The notes beneath the pieces were generated by a model. It was given only the letters and a program-made list of their open reading frames with translations, was not told the DNA's origin and made no database searches. Shown piece by piece: positions 33,071-40,687 of a stretch of 64,000 nucleotides of DNA. The DNA comes from Streptomyces sp. WMMB 322 (GTDB lineage: Bacteria > Actinomycetota > Actinomycetes > Streptomycetales > Streptomycetaceae): contig NZ_FMHI01000012.1 of assembly GCF_900090145.1 (NCBI RefSeq), forward strand, positions 62,001 to 126,000, given 5' to 3'. Made by a program: the position numbers and the translations under genes. Numbering within the stretch: position 1 is the stretch's first letter; every line of letters starts with the position of its first letter.

Positions 33071-34069
33071 ATGCAGCAGTACGGGGCGCAACAACCCGTG
33101 CCACCTCCGGAGTCGGCTCCGGGCCGACATCAGGAAACGCGTCCCCCGTACAACGGGCACTCCGACGGTCAGGTGCCTCCTCCTCCGCCCCCCGCTCCCG
33201 CCCCGGGCCCCGGAAGAGCGGTGCCGCAGCCGGCCTGGCCGGGTGCACACTCCCAGCCTCCGCAGCCCCCTCTCCAGCCGCCGGCGCGACCGCCCGCGCA
33301 GCCGCCGGCGGGGGGCCCGCCGCCCCCGGCCCGGCCCCCGGCGCCCGCGCCGCCACCGGTGCCCACAGCTCCGGCACGGCCGCCCGGTCAGGTGCACCAC
33401 GGTGACCCCGACGTCCACCCCACCGAGTCCACCGGACACCTGCTGCTCTCCCGCGGTGCTCCCGTGGAGATCCCCACACCGGACGCCGACCCGGCACAGC
33501 TCGACGCGACGCGGGCGGCCGTGGCCGTACTGCTCATCGGCCCGGCCGGTGCGGGCAAGACCACCGTGGCCCGCTACTGGGCCGACCGGCGGGCCGTGCC
33601 GACGTCCCACATCAGCCTCGACGACGTACGTGAATGGGTTCGCTCGGGCTTCGCCGACCCGCAGAGCGGCTGGAACGACCACTCCGAGGCCCAGTACCGG
33701 CTGGCGCGCCGCACCTGCGGCTTCGCCGCCCGCAACTTCCTCGCAAACGGCATCTCCTGCATCCTCGACGACGCCGTCTTCCCCGACCGTCCCGTCGTCG
33801 GGCTGGGCGGCTGGAAACGCCACGTGGGGCCCGGCCTGATCCCCGTCGTGCTGCTGCCCGGGCTGGAGATCGTGCTGGAGCGCAACGCCGCCCGCAGCGG
33901 CAACCGCAGGCTCAGCGACGAAGAGGTCGCACAGATCCACGGCCGGATGGCGGGCTGGTACGGCTCGGGCCTGCCCATCATCGACAACTCCCGGCAGGAC
34001 GTCGCAACCACGGCCCGGATGCTCGACGACGTGGTGGCCCGCAGCCTGGCAAGCCCGCCGCGCTGGTGA
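33071..34069 (+). CDS. Proline-rich P-loop kinase-like protein
   Basis: 332 aa in two halves. Residues about 1-140 are a Pro/Gln/Gly-rich, probably disordered segment. Residues about 150-332 form a P-loop domain with Walker A LIGPAGAGKTTVARYWA, SLDDVREWVRSGF as the nucleoside-kinase-like Asp strand, CILDDAVF as Walker B, and LERNAARSGNRRLSDEEVAQIHGRM in the lid region. This resembles zeta-toxin or small-molecule kinases rather than AAA+ machines; the substrate is unknown. No antitoxin-like partner is next to it. ATG 33071 follows GGGGAGCGG. It lies between aroB and the M24 homologue, with an independent gap on each side. Confidence 0.75.
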   Translation: MQQYGAQQPVPPPESAPGRHQETRPPYNGHSDGQVPPPPPPAPAPGPGRAVPQPAWPGAHSQPPQPPLQPPARPPAQPPAGGPPPPARPPAPAPPPVPTAPARPPGQVHHGDPDVHPTESTGHLLLSRGAPVEIPTPDADPAQLDATRAAVAVLLIGPAGAGKTTVARYWADRRAVPTSHISLDDVREWVRSGFADPQSGWNDHSEAQYRLARRTCGFAARNFLANGISCILDDAVFPDRPVVGLGGWKRHVGPGLIPVVLLPGLEIVLERNAARSGNRRLSDEEVAQIHGRMAGWYGSGLPIIDNSRQDVATTARMLDDVVARSLASPPRW

Positions 34070-34191
34070 CGCCGGACCGGCGGAGGGGCCGGCCCGTACG
34101 GCACCTGCCCGTGGCGCGGCCGTCCTCCCCGTGCGGCACGCGATGTCGCTCGCACGGCCCCGCACGGACTGCCGCCGCCCTGGGCCCTCCG

Positions 34192-34197
34192 TAGGCT
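34192..34197 (+). promoter_or_regulatory. -10 hexamer of a leaderless promoter before the M24 homologue
   Basis: TAGGCT lies seven bases before the ATG at 34205 and no ribosome-binding sequence intervenes, the usual layout of a streptomycete leaderless transcript. The -35 region is not convincing. Confidence 0.4.
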
Positions 34198-34204
34198 CGG
34201 AACC

Positions 34205-35335
34205 ATGTCCGAAGTCCATGTGGCTCGCCGTGCCCTGCTCCGCGAGCGCTGCGCCGCGACCGCGGCGAAGGACGGCCCTCCCGACGCGGTGCTGGTCACC
34301 CGGCCGGCCAACATCCGCTATCTGACCGGCCGTCCGCCGCAGGGAGCCGCGCTGCTGATCGGCCCGGACGGCATCGACACGCTGCTGGGCCCCTCCTGCG
34401 ACGACACCCCTCAGCACGAGTCCGGCAGCCACCACGACGACGAACTGCGCACCGGCCGCCTCTCCAACCCGGAGGGGGACACGGCGGTGGCCGCAGCCGA
34501 CCTGGCCGCAACGGCGGGCGCACGGCTTCTCGCCGTCGAGGAGCACCATCTGACGGTGGCCAGGCACCGGGCCATGGCATCCGTCGCGGCAGGGCTCCGC
34601 CTGGCCGCACTCGACAGCCCCGTCGAGGCCCAGCGCGTCATCAAGGACGACGAGGAGATCGCCGCGCTGCGCATCGCGGCCGAGATCACCGACCAGGCGC
34701 TCGGTGAACTGCTGGAGTCGATCCTCGTCGGACGCACCGAGCGGCACCTCGCCCTCGAACTGGAGCGCAGGCTCATCGACCACGGTGCTGAGGGCTCCGC
34801 CTTCCCCACCTGCGTGGCGACCGGCCGGAACGCGGGCCTCGCCAGGCACCGTCCCACCGACCGGCGGGTCGAGGAGGGCGATTTCCTCTCCGTGCGACTG
34901 GGCGCCCAGTACCACGGCTACCGGTGCCAGATCGGCCGAACGTTCGTGATCGGCACCGCTCCGGAGGACTGGCAGGTCGAGCTGTACGACCTCGTCTTCG
35001 CCGCCCAGCGGGCCGGACGGGAGGCGCTGACGCCCGGCATGGCCTGCAGTGACGTCGACCGGGCCACGCGCCAGGTACTGAGGGGCGCCGGCCACGCCGA
35101 GGCGCTCGGTCCGGCGACGGGCCACGGGGTGGGACTGGAAATCGGTGAGGACCCTCGGCTGTCACCTGGGGCCATGGGTAAACTGGACGCTTGTGTGCCG
35201 GTCACCATTGAGCCCGGGGTCCACATTCCGGGCCAGGGCGGTGTCCGGATCGATGACACGCTCGTCGTCCGCCCCGCTGCGGACGGCGGACCCGAGCTAC
35301 TCACCATCACGACCAAAGAGCTGCTCGCCCTCTAG
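34205..35335 (+). CDS. M24 (Xaa-Pro peptidase-like) protein with degenerate metal site
   Basis: 376 aa with the two-domain layout of aminopeptidase P: an N-terminal creatinase-like domain (about 1-150) and a C-terminal pita-bread domain (about 160-376). The usual two aspartate ligands (DFGA and SDxTRT) are replaced: the text reads SVRLGAQYHGYRCQIGRT. The His of TGHGVG is kept, but the HE that normally follows is GE. The fourth ligand E is kept in TIEPGVH, while the last E is D in RIDDT. A standard dinuclear site is therefore unlikely and the protein is probably not an active peptidase of the usual kind. It lies 71 nt upstream of efp. Confidence 0.85.
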   Translation: MSEVHVARRALLRERCAATAAKDGPPDAVLVTRPANIRYLTGRPPQGAALLIGPDGIDTLLGPSCDDTPQHESGSHHDDELRTGRLSNPEGDTAVAAADLAATAGARLLAVEEHHLTVARHRAMASVAAGLRLAALDSPVEAQRVIKDDEEIAALRIAAEITDQALGELLESILVGRTERHLALELERRLIDHGAEGSAFPTCVATGRNAGLARHRPTDRRVEEGDFLSVRLGAQYHGYRCQIGRTFVIGTAPEDWQVELYDLVFAAQRAGREALTPGMACSDVDRATRQVLRGAGHAEALGPATGHGVGLEIGEDPRLSPGAMGKLDACVPVTIEPGVHIPGQGGVRIDDTLVVRPAADGGPELLTITTKELLAL

Positions 35336-35406
35336 TTCCTGACGGGGCGACGGAGCCGGGCAGCCCTCTGGTCTCCGCAGCAGCAGTCTCAGGAGATTCC
35401 GCAACC

Positions 35407-35973
35407 GTGGCATCCACGAACGACCTCAAGAACGGCATGGTGCTCAAGCTCGAAGGCGGCCAGCTCTGGTCCGTCGTCGAGTTCCAGCACGTCAAGCCCG
35501 GCAAGGGGCCCGCCTTTGTCCGTACGAAGCTGAAGAACGTCATGTCCGGCAAGACCGTCGACAAGACGTTCAACGCGGGCACCAAGGTCGATACGGCCAC
35601 CGTGGACCGACGCGGAATGCAGTTCTCGTACAAGGACGGCGAGTACTTCGTCTTCATGGACATGGAGACCTACGACCAGATCCACATCACCCCCGAGATC
35701 GTCGGCGACACCGCCAACTATCTGATGGAGGGCTTCGAGGCCACGGTCGCGATGTACCAGGGCGAGGCACTGTTCGTCGAACTGCCCGCCGCGGTCGAGC
35801 TGGTCATCGAGCACACCGAGCCGGGTGTCCAGGGCGACCGCTCCACCGGCGGCTCCAAGCCCGCGCGCCTGGAGACCGGTTACGAGGTCGGTGTGCCGCT
35901 GTTCATCACCACGGGGGAGAAGATCAAGGTCGACACCCGGTCCGGCGAATACCTCGGCCGGGTGAACAGCTAA
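35407..35973 (+). CDS. efp: Translation elongation factor P
   Basis: 188 aa three-domain factor that relieves ribosome stalling at polyproline. The tip loop of domain I reads VKPGKGPAFVRTKLKN with K33. PGKGP is the form reported for actinobacterial EF-P that works without lysine modification. Domains II and III continue to the family C-terminus SGEYLGRV. GTG 35407 has AGGAG about 11 bases upstream. nusB follows after two bases. Confidence 0.95.
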   Translation: MASTNDLKNGMVLKLEGGQLWSVVEFQHVKPGKGPAFVRTKLKNVMSGKTVDKTFNAGTKVDTATVDRRGMQFSYKDGEYFVFMDMETYDQIHITPEIVGDTANYLMEGFEATVAMYQGEALFVELPAAVELVIEHTEPGVQGDRSTGGSKPARLETGYEVGVPLFITTGEKIKVDTRSGEYLGRVNS

Positions 35974-35975
35974 CC

Positions 35976-36401
35976 GTGGCAGCCCGTAACAAGGCCCGTA
36001 AACGGGCCTTCCAGATCATCTTCGAGGCGGACCAGCGGGGGAGTGCCCCCACGGCCGTCATGCAGGACTGGATCCGGCATGCCGGGACCGACGAGCGGCA
36101 GCCGCCCGTCAGCGAGTACACGATGCAGCTCGTCGAGGGCTATGCGGCGAACGCCGAGCGCATCGACGAGCTGATCTCCACCTACTCGGTGGGCTGGACG
36201 CTTGACCGTATGCCGGCGGTGGACCGCTGCATCCTGCGGCTGTCGGCCTACGAACTGATCTGGTCGGAAGAGGTTCCCGAAGCGGTCGTCATAGACGAAG
36301 CGCTGGACATCGCCCGGGAGTTCTCCACTGACGAGTCACCGCCCTTCATCAACGGGCTGCTCGGCCGGCTGCAGGACCTCAAGCCGACGCTCCGCCGCTG
36401 A
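35976..36401 (+). CDS. nusB: Transcription antitermination factor NusB
   Basis: 141 aa all-helical RNA-binding factor that pairs with NusE (S10) on boxA of rRNA leaders. ARNKARKRAFQIIFEAD, WTLDRMPAVDRCILRLSAYEL (in parts), EAVVIDEALDIAREFSTDESPPFINGLLGRL (in parts) are typical. Start GTG 35976 begins two bases after the efp stop, so efp-nusB is one transcript, ended by the strong terminator right after the stop. Confidence 0.95.
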   Translation: MAARNKARKRAFQIIFEADQRGSAPTAVMQDWIRHAGTDERQPPVSEYTMQLVEGYAANAERIDELISTYSVGWTLDRMPAVDRCILRLSAYELIWSEEVPEAVVIDEALDIAREFSTDESPPFINGLLGRLQDLKPTLRR

Positions 36402-36426
36402 CGGGGGCCGCTTCTGCGGCCCCCGT
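36401..36426 (+). terminator. Rho-independent-type terminator after nusB
   Basis: An 11-bp stem (36401-36411 with 36416-36426) closes the tetraloop TTCT, and the stop codon's last base is part of it. It is followed by TCCG rather than a full T-run, as is usual in this GC range. Confidence 0.8.
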
Positions 36427-36668
36427 TCCGCACCCCCTGTCGCGCATCTCGTTTCCGCACAGACGCGCTTCGCCGCCTCGGCCGGACCCGCCATTTGCGC
36501 TCGCAGCGCGAGGAGGCCGCCCCCTGCGGCGCAGGCTTATTTGAGTTTGTTTCGGCGCGTTCCCCCGTTCGTGTGAACGGAGGCCTGGGCCGGAGCAGTT
36601 GGTCACTTTCCGTGGTGATGTGCTCACGACTCCGAGGGCGTAGCGGGCGGTGGGACAGCAAAGTGAAA
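36427..36668. other. Gene-free stretch between nusB and bldD with an AT-rich patch
   Basis: About 240 nt without a convincing gene. An unusually AT-rich 20-nt patch (about 36537-36556, with CTTATTTGAGTTTG) stands in otherwise GC-rich DNA, followed by a 6-bp inverted repeat CCGTTC/GAACGG around GTGT. Promoter or small-RNA roles are possible but not shown. Confidence 0.35.
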
Positions 36669-36713
36669 CCGCCGCCGGTGGGCCTCCCCGAAGGGAGGCA
36701 CCACCGGCGGCGG
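36669..36713 (-). terminator. Long terminator hairpin of bldD
   Basis: A stem of about 20 bp with one bulged base closes a CGAA loop. Read on the minus strand the second arm is followed by TTTCACTTT, which fits termination of bldD, whose stop lies 41 nt away. The plus-strand side lacks a T-run. Confidence 0.75.
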
Positions 36714-36753
36714 CACGTTTCGGCGGAGCCGGCGGAAGCCGCCGGTCAGGCCG

Positions 36754-37254
36754 TCAGGCGTCCTCGTGGGCCACCGCGCGGCGGGCGTCCGCGTCGAGGA
36801 CGCCCCAGCTGATGAGCTGCTCCGTCAGCACGGAGGGGGACTGGTCGTAGATGACGGCGAGGGTGCGCAGGTCGTCCTGGCGGATGGAGAGGACCTTGCC
36901 GTTGTAGTCACCGCGCTGGGACTGGATCGTGGCCGCGTACCGCTGGAGGGGGCCCGCCTTCTCCGCCGGCACGTGTGCCAGGCGCTCCAGGTCGAGCACG
37001 AGCTTCGGCGGCGGCTCTGCGGCGCCGCCCGGGGTGGTGCCCGGCAGCAGCTCCTGGACGGGCACGCCGTAGAAGTCGGCGAGCTCGGCGAGGCGCTGGA
37101 CGGTGACGGCGCGGTCCCCCCGCTCGTAGGAACCGACCACGACCGCCTTCCAGCGGCCCTGGGACTTCTCCTCGACCCCGTGGAGGGAGAGTCCCTGCTG
37201 GGTGCGGATGGCCCGGAGCTTCGCTCCGAGCTGCTTGGCGTATTCGCTGGACAT
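36754..37254 (-). CDS. bldD: Developmental master regulator BldD
   Basis: 166 aa. The N-terminal XRE-type HTH (about 8-70) reads AIRTQQGLSLHGVEEKS and SYERGDRAVTVQRLAELADF. The C-terminal domain holds the c-di-GMP signature R114-G-D116 with R125-Q-D-D128, at the same numbering as S. coelicolor BldD. Tetrameric c-di-GMP binding brings two BldD monomers together to repress sporulation genes during vegetative growth. The promoter carries BldD boxes, so it should repress itself. A GGGGAG ribosome site precedes the ATG at 37254. The gene is transcribed away from the pyr operon. Confidence 0.97.
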   Translation of the reverse strand: MSSEYAKQLGAKLRAIRTQQGLSLHGVEEKSQGRWKAVVVGSYERGDRAVTVQRLAELADFYGVPVQELLPGTTPGGAAEPPPKLVLDLERLAHVPAEKAGPLQRYAATIQSQRGDYNGKVLSIRQDDLRTLAVIYDQSPSVLTEQLISWGVLDADARRAVAHEDA

Positions 37255-37280
37255 ATCGCTCCCCGCGGACGAGAAAGTGG

Positions 37281-37308
37281 TAACTCACTGTGAGGTTACG
37301 CAGCGTAA
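37281..37308. promoter_or_regulatory. Tandem BldD boxes over the bldD promoter
   Basis: TTACGCAGCGTAA (37296-37308) is a perfect palindrome around its central A and matches the BldD consensus TNACNCWGNGTNA at every position. TAACTCACTGTGA (37281-37293) matches at all but one. Their centres are 15 bp apart, overlapping the -10 and probable transcription start, so occupancy should block transcription. Confidence 0.8.
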
Positions 37309-37321
37309 TGTCTGCCGTCAA
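37293..37321 (-). promoter_or_regulatory. bldD promoter
   Basis: On the minus strand TTGACG (37316-37321) and TAACCT (37293-37298) are exactly 17 bp apart. The predicted start near 37286 gives a leader of about 32 nt. Confidence 0.65.
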
Positions 37322-37433
37322 GCCGAACGGCGATCAGCTTTGCGAGGTAGAGCGGAATTGAAGGCTTCGCTCCGATACCGAACACTCTTCCGAGCGAATT
37401 CGGCCCCCATCCGGACGGACTCCGGCCCCCTGG

Positions 37434-37439
37434 TACCGT
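37434..37439 (+). promoter_or_regulatory. Possible -10 of the pyr operon promoter
   Basis: TACCGT, with CGGACG as a weak -35 16 bp upstream, predicts a start near 37446. That places the whole PyrR-type element in the leader. Confidence 0.4.
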
Positions 37440-37458
37440 TGCGCTGACAGTTCAGACG

Positions 37459-37494
37459 TCCTTTAAGGCCCGTCCCGTGAGGCGGGGAAGGAGG
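37459..37494 (+). promoter_or_regulatory. PyrR-binding RNA element masking the pyrR ribosome site
   Basis: TCCCGTGAGGC (37473-37483) matches the PyrR-binding loop consensus UCCNGNGAGGY fully. Flanking CCCG/CGGG can form the stem next to it, and outer TCCTT (37459-37463) can pair with AAGGA (37488-37492), the core of the pyrR Shine-Dalgarno AAGGAGG. UMP-bound PyrR would stabilise this fold and reduce translation of pyrR and the genes behind it. Confidence 0.65.
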
Positions 37495-37504
37495 TCCCTT
37501 TCGT

Positions 37505-38131
37505 ATGGACAGCCGTACGGACGACGGCAGCAGGGGCACGGCCGCGGGCCGCCCCGTACTCGAGGCGCCGGACATCGCGCGCGTCCTCACCCGCATCGCA
37601 CACGAGATCGTCGAACGCGCCAAGGGCGCCGACGACGTGGTGCTTCTCGGCATTCCCACCCGCGGCGTCTTCCTGGCACGGCGCCTGGCGGCGAAGCTCG
37701 CGGAAATCACCGGCAGCCCGGTTCCGCACGGGGCGCTGGACATCACCATGTACCGCGACGACCTCAGACTCGGTCCCGCCCGCGCGCTGGCGCACACGGA
37801 CATCCCGCCCGACGGGGTCGACGGGCGCCTGGTCGTCCTGGTCGACGACGTCCTCTTCTCCGGGCGCACCATCCGTGCCGCCCTGGACGCACTCGGCGAC
37901 ATCGGACGGCCCCGGGCGGTCCAGCTCGCCGTGCTCGTCGACCGCGGCCACCGCGAACTGCCCATCCGTGCCGACTACGTGGGGAAGAACCTGCCCACCT
38001 CGCTGCGCGAGACGGTCAGGGTCCAGCTCACGGAGGAGGACGGCCGCGACGGGGTGCTCCTCGGGTCGGCGCCCGGCGGTGAACGGCCGCACGGCGGCGG
38101 AGCCCGGCCCGCACAGCAGGCGGAGCGCTAG
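37505..38131 (+). CDS. pyrR: Pyrimidine operon regulator PyrR
   Basis: 208 aa type I PRTase-fold protein that binds pyr leader RNA when UMP is high and often retains uracil phosphoribosyltransferase activity. The PRPP motif is LVVLVDDVLFSGRTIRAAL, and GIPTRGVFLARRLA and YRDDLR are family-typical. RGHRELPIRADYVGKNLPTS precedes a C-terminal disordered tail of about 25 residues. ATG 37505 lies ten bases after AAGGAGG. It is the first gene of the pyr operon; 226 nt separate it from pyrB. Confidence 0.94.
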   Translation: MDSRTDDGSRGTAAGRPVLEAPDIARVLTRIAHEIVERAKGADDVVLLGIPTRGVFLARRLAAKLAEITGSPVPHGALDITMYRDDLRLGPARALAHTDIPPDGVDGRLVVLVDDVLFSGRTIRAALDALGDIGRPRAVQLAVLVDRGHRELPIRADYVGKNLPTSLRETVRVQLTEEDGRDGVLLGSAPGGERPHGGGARPAQQAER

Positions 38132-38357
38132 CGCCCCGGACGAGCACGAGCCCTCGGTGCACCGCACGACCGTCCGGCCGGCCACGACGTGTCCCTCGCG
38201 CCGCCCGCCGCCGGCCCCCGAACCCGCCGAGCGACGCCCCGGCACGGCGCGGCGGCACACCGCCGCCCGCCCCGGTCCGGCCGGCGTCCCACGCCCTCCC
38301 CACCGACCCCTGCCCGTCCGTCACGCCCGCGGACAACTGACCCACGGAAGGCAACAG

Positions 38358-39377
38358 ATGAAGCGTCACCTCATCTCGGCCGCCGATCTCACCCGCGACG
38401 ACGCCGTGCTCGTCCTCGACACCGCCGAGGAGATGGCCCGCGTCGCCGACAGGCCGATCAAGAAGCTGCCGACACTCCGCGGCCGCACCGTCGTGAATCT
38501 CTTCTTCGAGGACTCGACGCGCACCCGGATCTCCTTCGAGGCCGCAGCCAAGCGCCTCTCGGCCGACGTCATCAACTTCTCCGCGAAGGGTTCGTCCGTC
38601 TCCAAGGGCGAGTCGCTCAAGGACACCGCACTGACGCTGGAGGCCATGGGCGCCGACGCCGTCGTCATCCGGCACCACGGCTCCGGGGCGCCGCACCGCC
38701 TCGCCACCTCCGGCTGGATCGGCGGCTCCGTCGTCAACGCCGGGGACGGCACCCACGAGCACCCCACGCAGGCCCTGCTGGACGCCTTCACGATGCGCCG
38801 GCGCCTCGCCGGCGGTGAGGGCGACCTGTCGGGGCGTCGCATCACGATCGTCGGCGACGTCCTGCACAGCCGCGTGGCGCGCTCCAACGTCCATCTGCTC
38901 AGCACGCTCGGCGCCGAGGTCACGCTCGTGGCGCCGCCCACGCTCGTCCCCGTCGGCGTGAACAGCTGGCCCTGCGAGGTGAGTTACGACCTCGACTCCG
39001 TCATCGCCAAGTCCGACGCGGTGATGATGCTGCGCGTCCAGCGGGAGCGCATGAACGCGGCCTTCTTCCCGACCGAGCGCGAGTACGCACGCCGCTACGG
39101 GCTGGACGGGCAGCGCATGGCCCGCATGCCGGAGCACTCCGTCGTGATGCACCCCGGTCCCATGAACCGCGGGATGGAGATCACCGCGGAGGTCGCCGAC
39201 TCGCCTCGGTGCACCGCCGTCGAGCAGGTCAAGAACGGCGTCAGCATCCGGATGGCGGTGCTCTACCTGCTGCTCGGCGGATCCGAACCCGCCGTCTCCG
39301 GCCCCTCCGCCGCCCACCCGGAAGCCCACACGGACGCCGTCCGCACGGAAGCCGCCCGCACCGAGGAGAACGAGTGA
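38358..39377 (+). CDS. pyrB: Aspartate carbamoyltransferase catalytic subunit
   Basis: 339 aa. The carbamoyl-phosphate loop FEDSTRTRISFE and the second-site lysine stretch SSVSKGESLKDT are intact, as are HHGSGAPHR, DGTHEHPTQALLD and the aspartate-side HPGPMNRGMEI. The last 30 residues are an Ala/Glu/Thr-rich tail. No pyrI regulatory chain is present, as in other actinobacteria. ATG 38358 is the start that gives the conserved MKRHLISAADLT. The stop overlaps the preferred pyrC start. Confidence 0.95.
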   Translation: MKRHLISAADLTRDDAVLVLDTAEEMARVADRPIKKLPTLRGRTVVNLFFEDSTRTRISFEAAAKRLSADVINFSAKGSSVSKGESLKDTALTLEAMGADAVVIRHHGSGAPHRLATSGWIGGSVVNAGDGTHEHPTQALLDAFTMRRRLAGGEGDLSGRRITIVGDVLHSRVARSNVHLLSTLGAEVTLVAPPTLVPVGVNSWPCEVSYDLDSVIAKSDAVMMLRVQRERMNAAFFPTEREYARRYGLDGQRMARMPEHSVVMHPGPMNRGMEITAEVADSPRCTAVEQVKNGVSIRMAVLYLLLGGSEPAVSGPSAAHPEAHTDAVRTEAARTEENE

Positions 39378-40687
39378 CCATGGCAGGCAAGAACAGCACC
39401 ACCGCCCGCACGCTTCTCCGCGGCGCCCGCGTACTCGGCGGCGAGCCCCAGGACGTCCTGATCGACGGGGAGAAGATCGCGGAGACCGGCAGCGGAATCG
39501 ACGCCGCGGGTGCGGAGGTGATCGACGCCGGGGGTCGCATTCTGCTGCCGGGCCTCGTCGATCTGCACACACATCTGCGCGAACCGGGCCGCGAGGACTC
39601 CGAGACCGTGCACACCGGCACCAGGGCCGCCGCCAAGGGCGGTTACACCGCCGTGCACGCCATGGCCAACACCTTCCCCGTCGCGGATACCGCCGGCGTC
39701 GTCGAGCAGGTGTGGCGCCTGGGCCGCGAGTCCGGCTACTGCGACGTGCAGCCCGTCGGCGCGGTCACCGTCGGCCTGGAGGGCAAGAAACTCGCCGAAC
39801 TGGGAGCCATGCACGACTCCGCGGCGGGCGTGCGGGTCTTCTCCGACGACGGCAAGTGTGTCGACGACGCCGTGATCATGCGGCGGGCGCTGGAGTACGT
39901 GAAGGCGTTCGACGGCGTCGTCGCCCAGCACGCGCAGGAGCCGCGGCTCACGGAGGGCGCCCAGATGAACGAGGGCACCGTCTCCGCCGAACTCGGCCTG
40001 GGCGGCTGGCCCGCCGTCGCGGAGGAGTCGGTCATCGCGAGGGACGTGCTCCTCGCCGCCCACGTCGGGTCGCGCCTGCACATCTGCCACCTCTCCACGG
40101 CCGGCTCGGTCGAACTGGTGCGCTGGGCCAAGTCCAAGGGCTGGCAGGTCACGGCCGAGGTCACCCCGCACCATCTGCTGCTCACCGACGAGCTGGTGCG
40201 CTCCTACGACCCCGTCTACAAGGTCAACCCGCCGCTGCGCACCGAGACCGACGTGCGTGCGCTGCGTGAGGCGCTCGCGGACGGCACCATCGACTGCGTC
40301 GCCACCGACCACGCCCCCCACCCGCACGAGGACAAGGACTGCGAGTGGGGCGCGGCCGCCATGGGGATGCTCGGCCTGGAGACGGCGCTGTCCGTGCTCC
40401 AGCACACGATGGTCGAGACCGGTCTGCTGGACTGGGCGGGCATCGCCGAACGGATGTCGCACCGCCCGGCCGCGATCGGCCGCCTCAGCGGCCAGGGCCG
40501 TCCCGTCGCCGCCGGAGAACCCGCGAACCTGCTGCTCATCGACCCGGACTACCGTGGAGCGGTGGACCCCACCGGCTTCGCCTCCCGGAGCCGCAACACC
40601 CCCTACGAGGGCCGGGAACTGCCGGGACGTGTGACGCACACCTGGCTGCGGGGACGGGCAACACTCGTCGACGGGAAACTGGCGTGA
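39374..40687 (+). CDS. pyrC: Dihydroorotase
   Basis: 437 aa type I dihydroorotase cyclising N-carbamoyl-aspartate. Metal ligands lie in DLHTHLREPG and in HAQEPRLTEGAQMNEG, then HICHLSTAGSVELV and TDHAPHPHEDKDCEWGAAAMG, in parts. GTG 39374 overlaps the pyrB stop and has GAGGAG five bases upstream; ATG 39380, two codons later, is equally possible and would give 435 aa. The stop overlaps the next gene's GTG. Confidence 0.94.
   Translation: MTMAGKNSTTARTLLRGARVLGGEPQDVLIDGEKIAETGSGIDAAGAEVIDAGGRILLPGLVDLHTHLREPGREDSETVHTGTRAAAKGGYTAVHAMANTFPVADTAGVVEQVWRLGRESGYCDVQPVGAVTVGLEGKKLAELGAMHDSAAGVRVFSDDGKCVDDAVIMRRALEYVKAFDGVVAQHAQEPRLTEGAQMNEGTVSAELGLGGWPAVAEESVIARDVLLAAHVGSRLHICHLSTAGSVELVRWAKSKGWQVTAEVTPHHLLLTDELVRSYDPVYKVNPPLRTETDVRALREALADGTIDCVATDHAPHPHEDKDCEWGAAAMGMLGLETALSVLQHTMVETGLLDWAGIAERMSHRPAAIGRLSGQGRPVAAGEPANLLLIDPDYRGAVDPTGFASRSRNTPYEGRELPGRVTHTWLRGRATLVDGKLA

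Noticed and set aside
33071..34069. A zeta-type toxin of a toxin-antitoxin pair
   Set aside because: No small antitoxin gene is adjacent, and the long Pro-rich N-terminus and stable chromosomal position do not fit.
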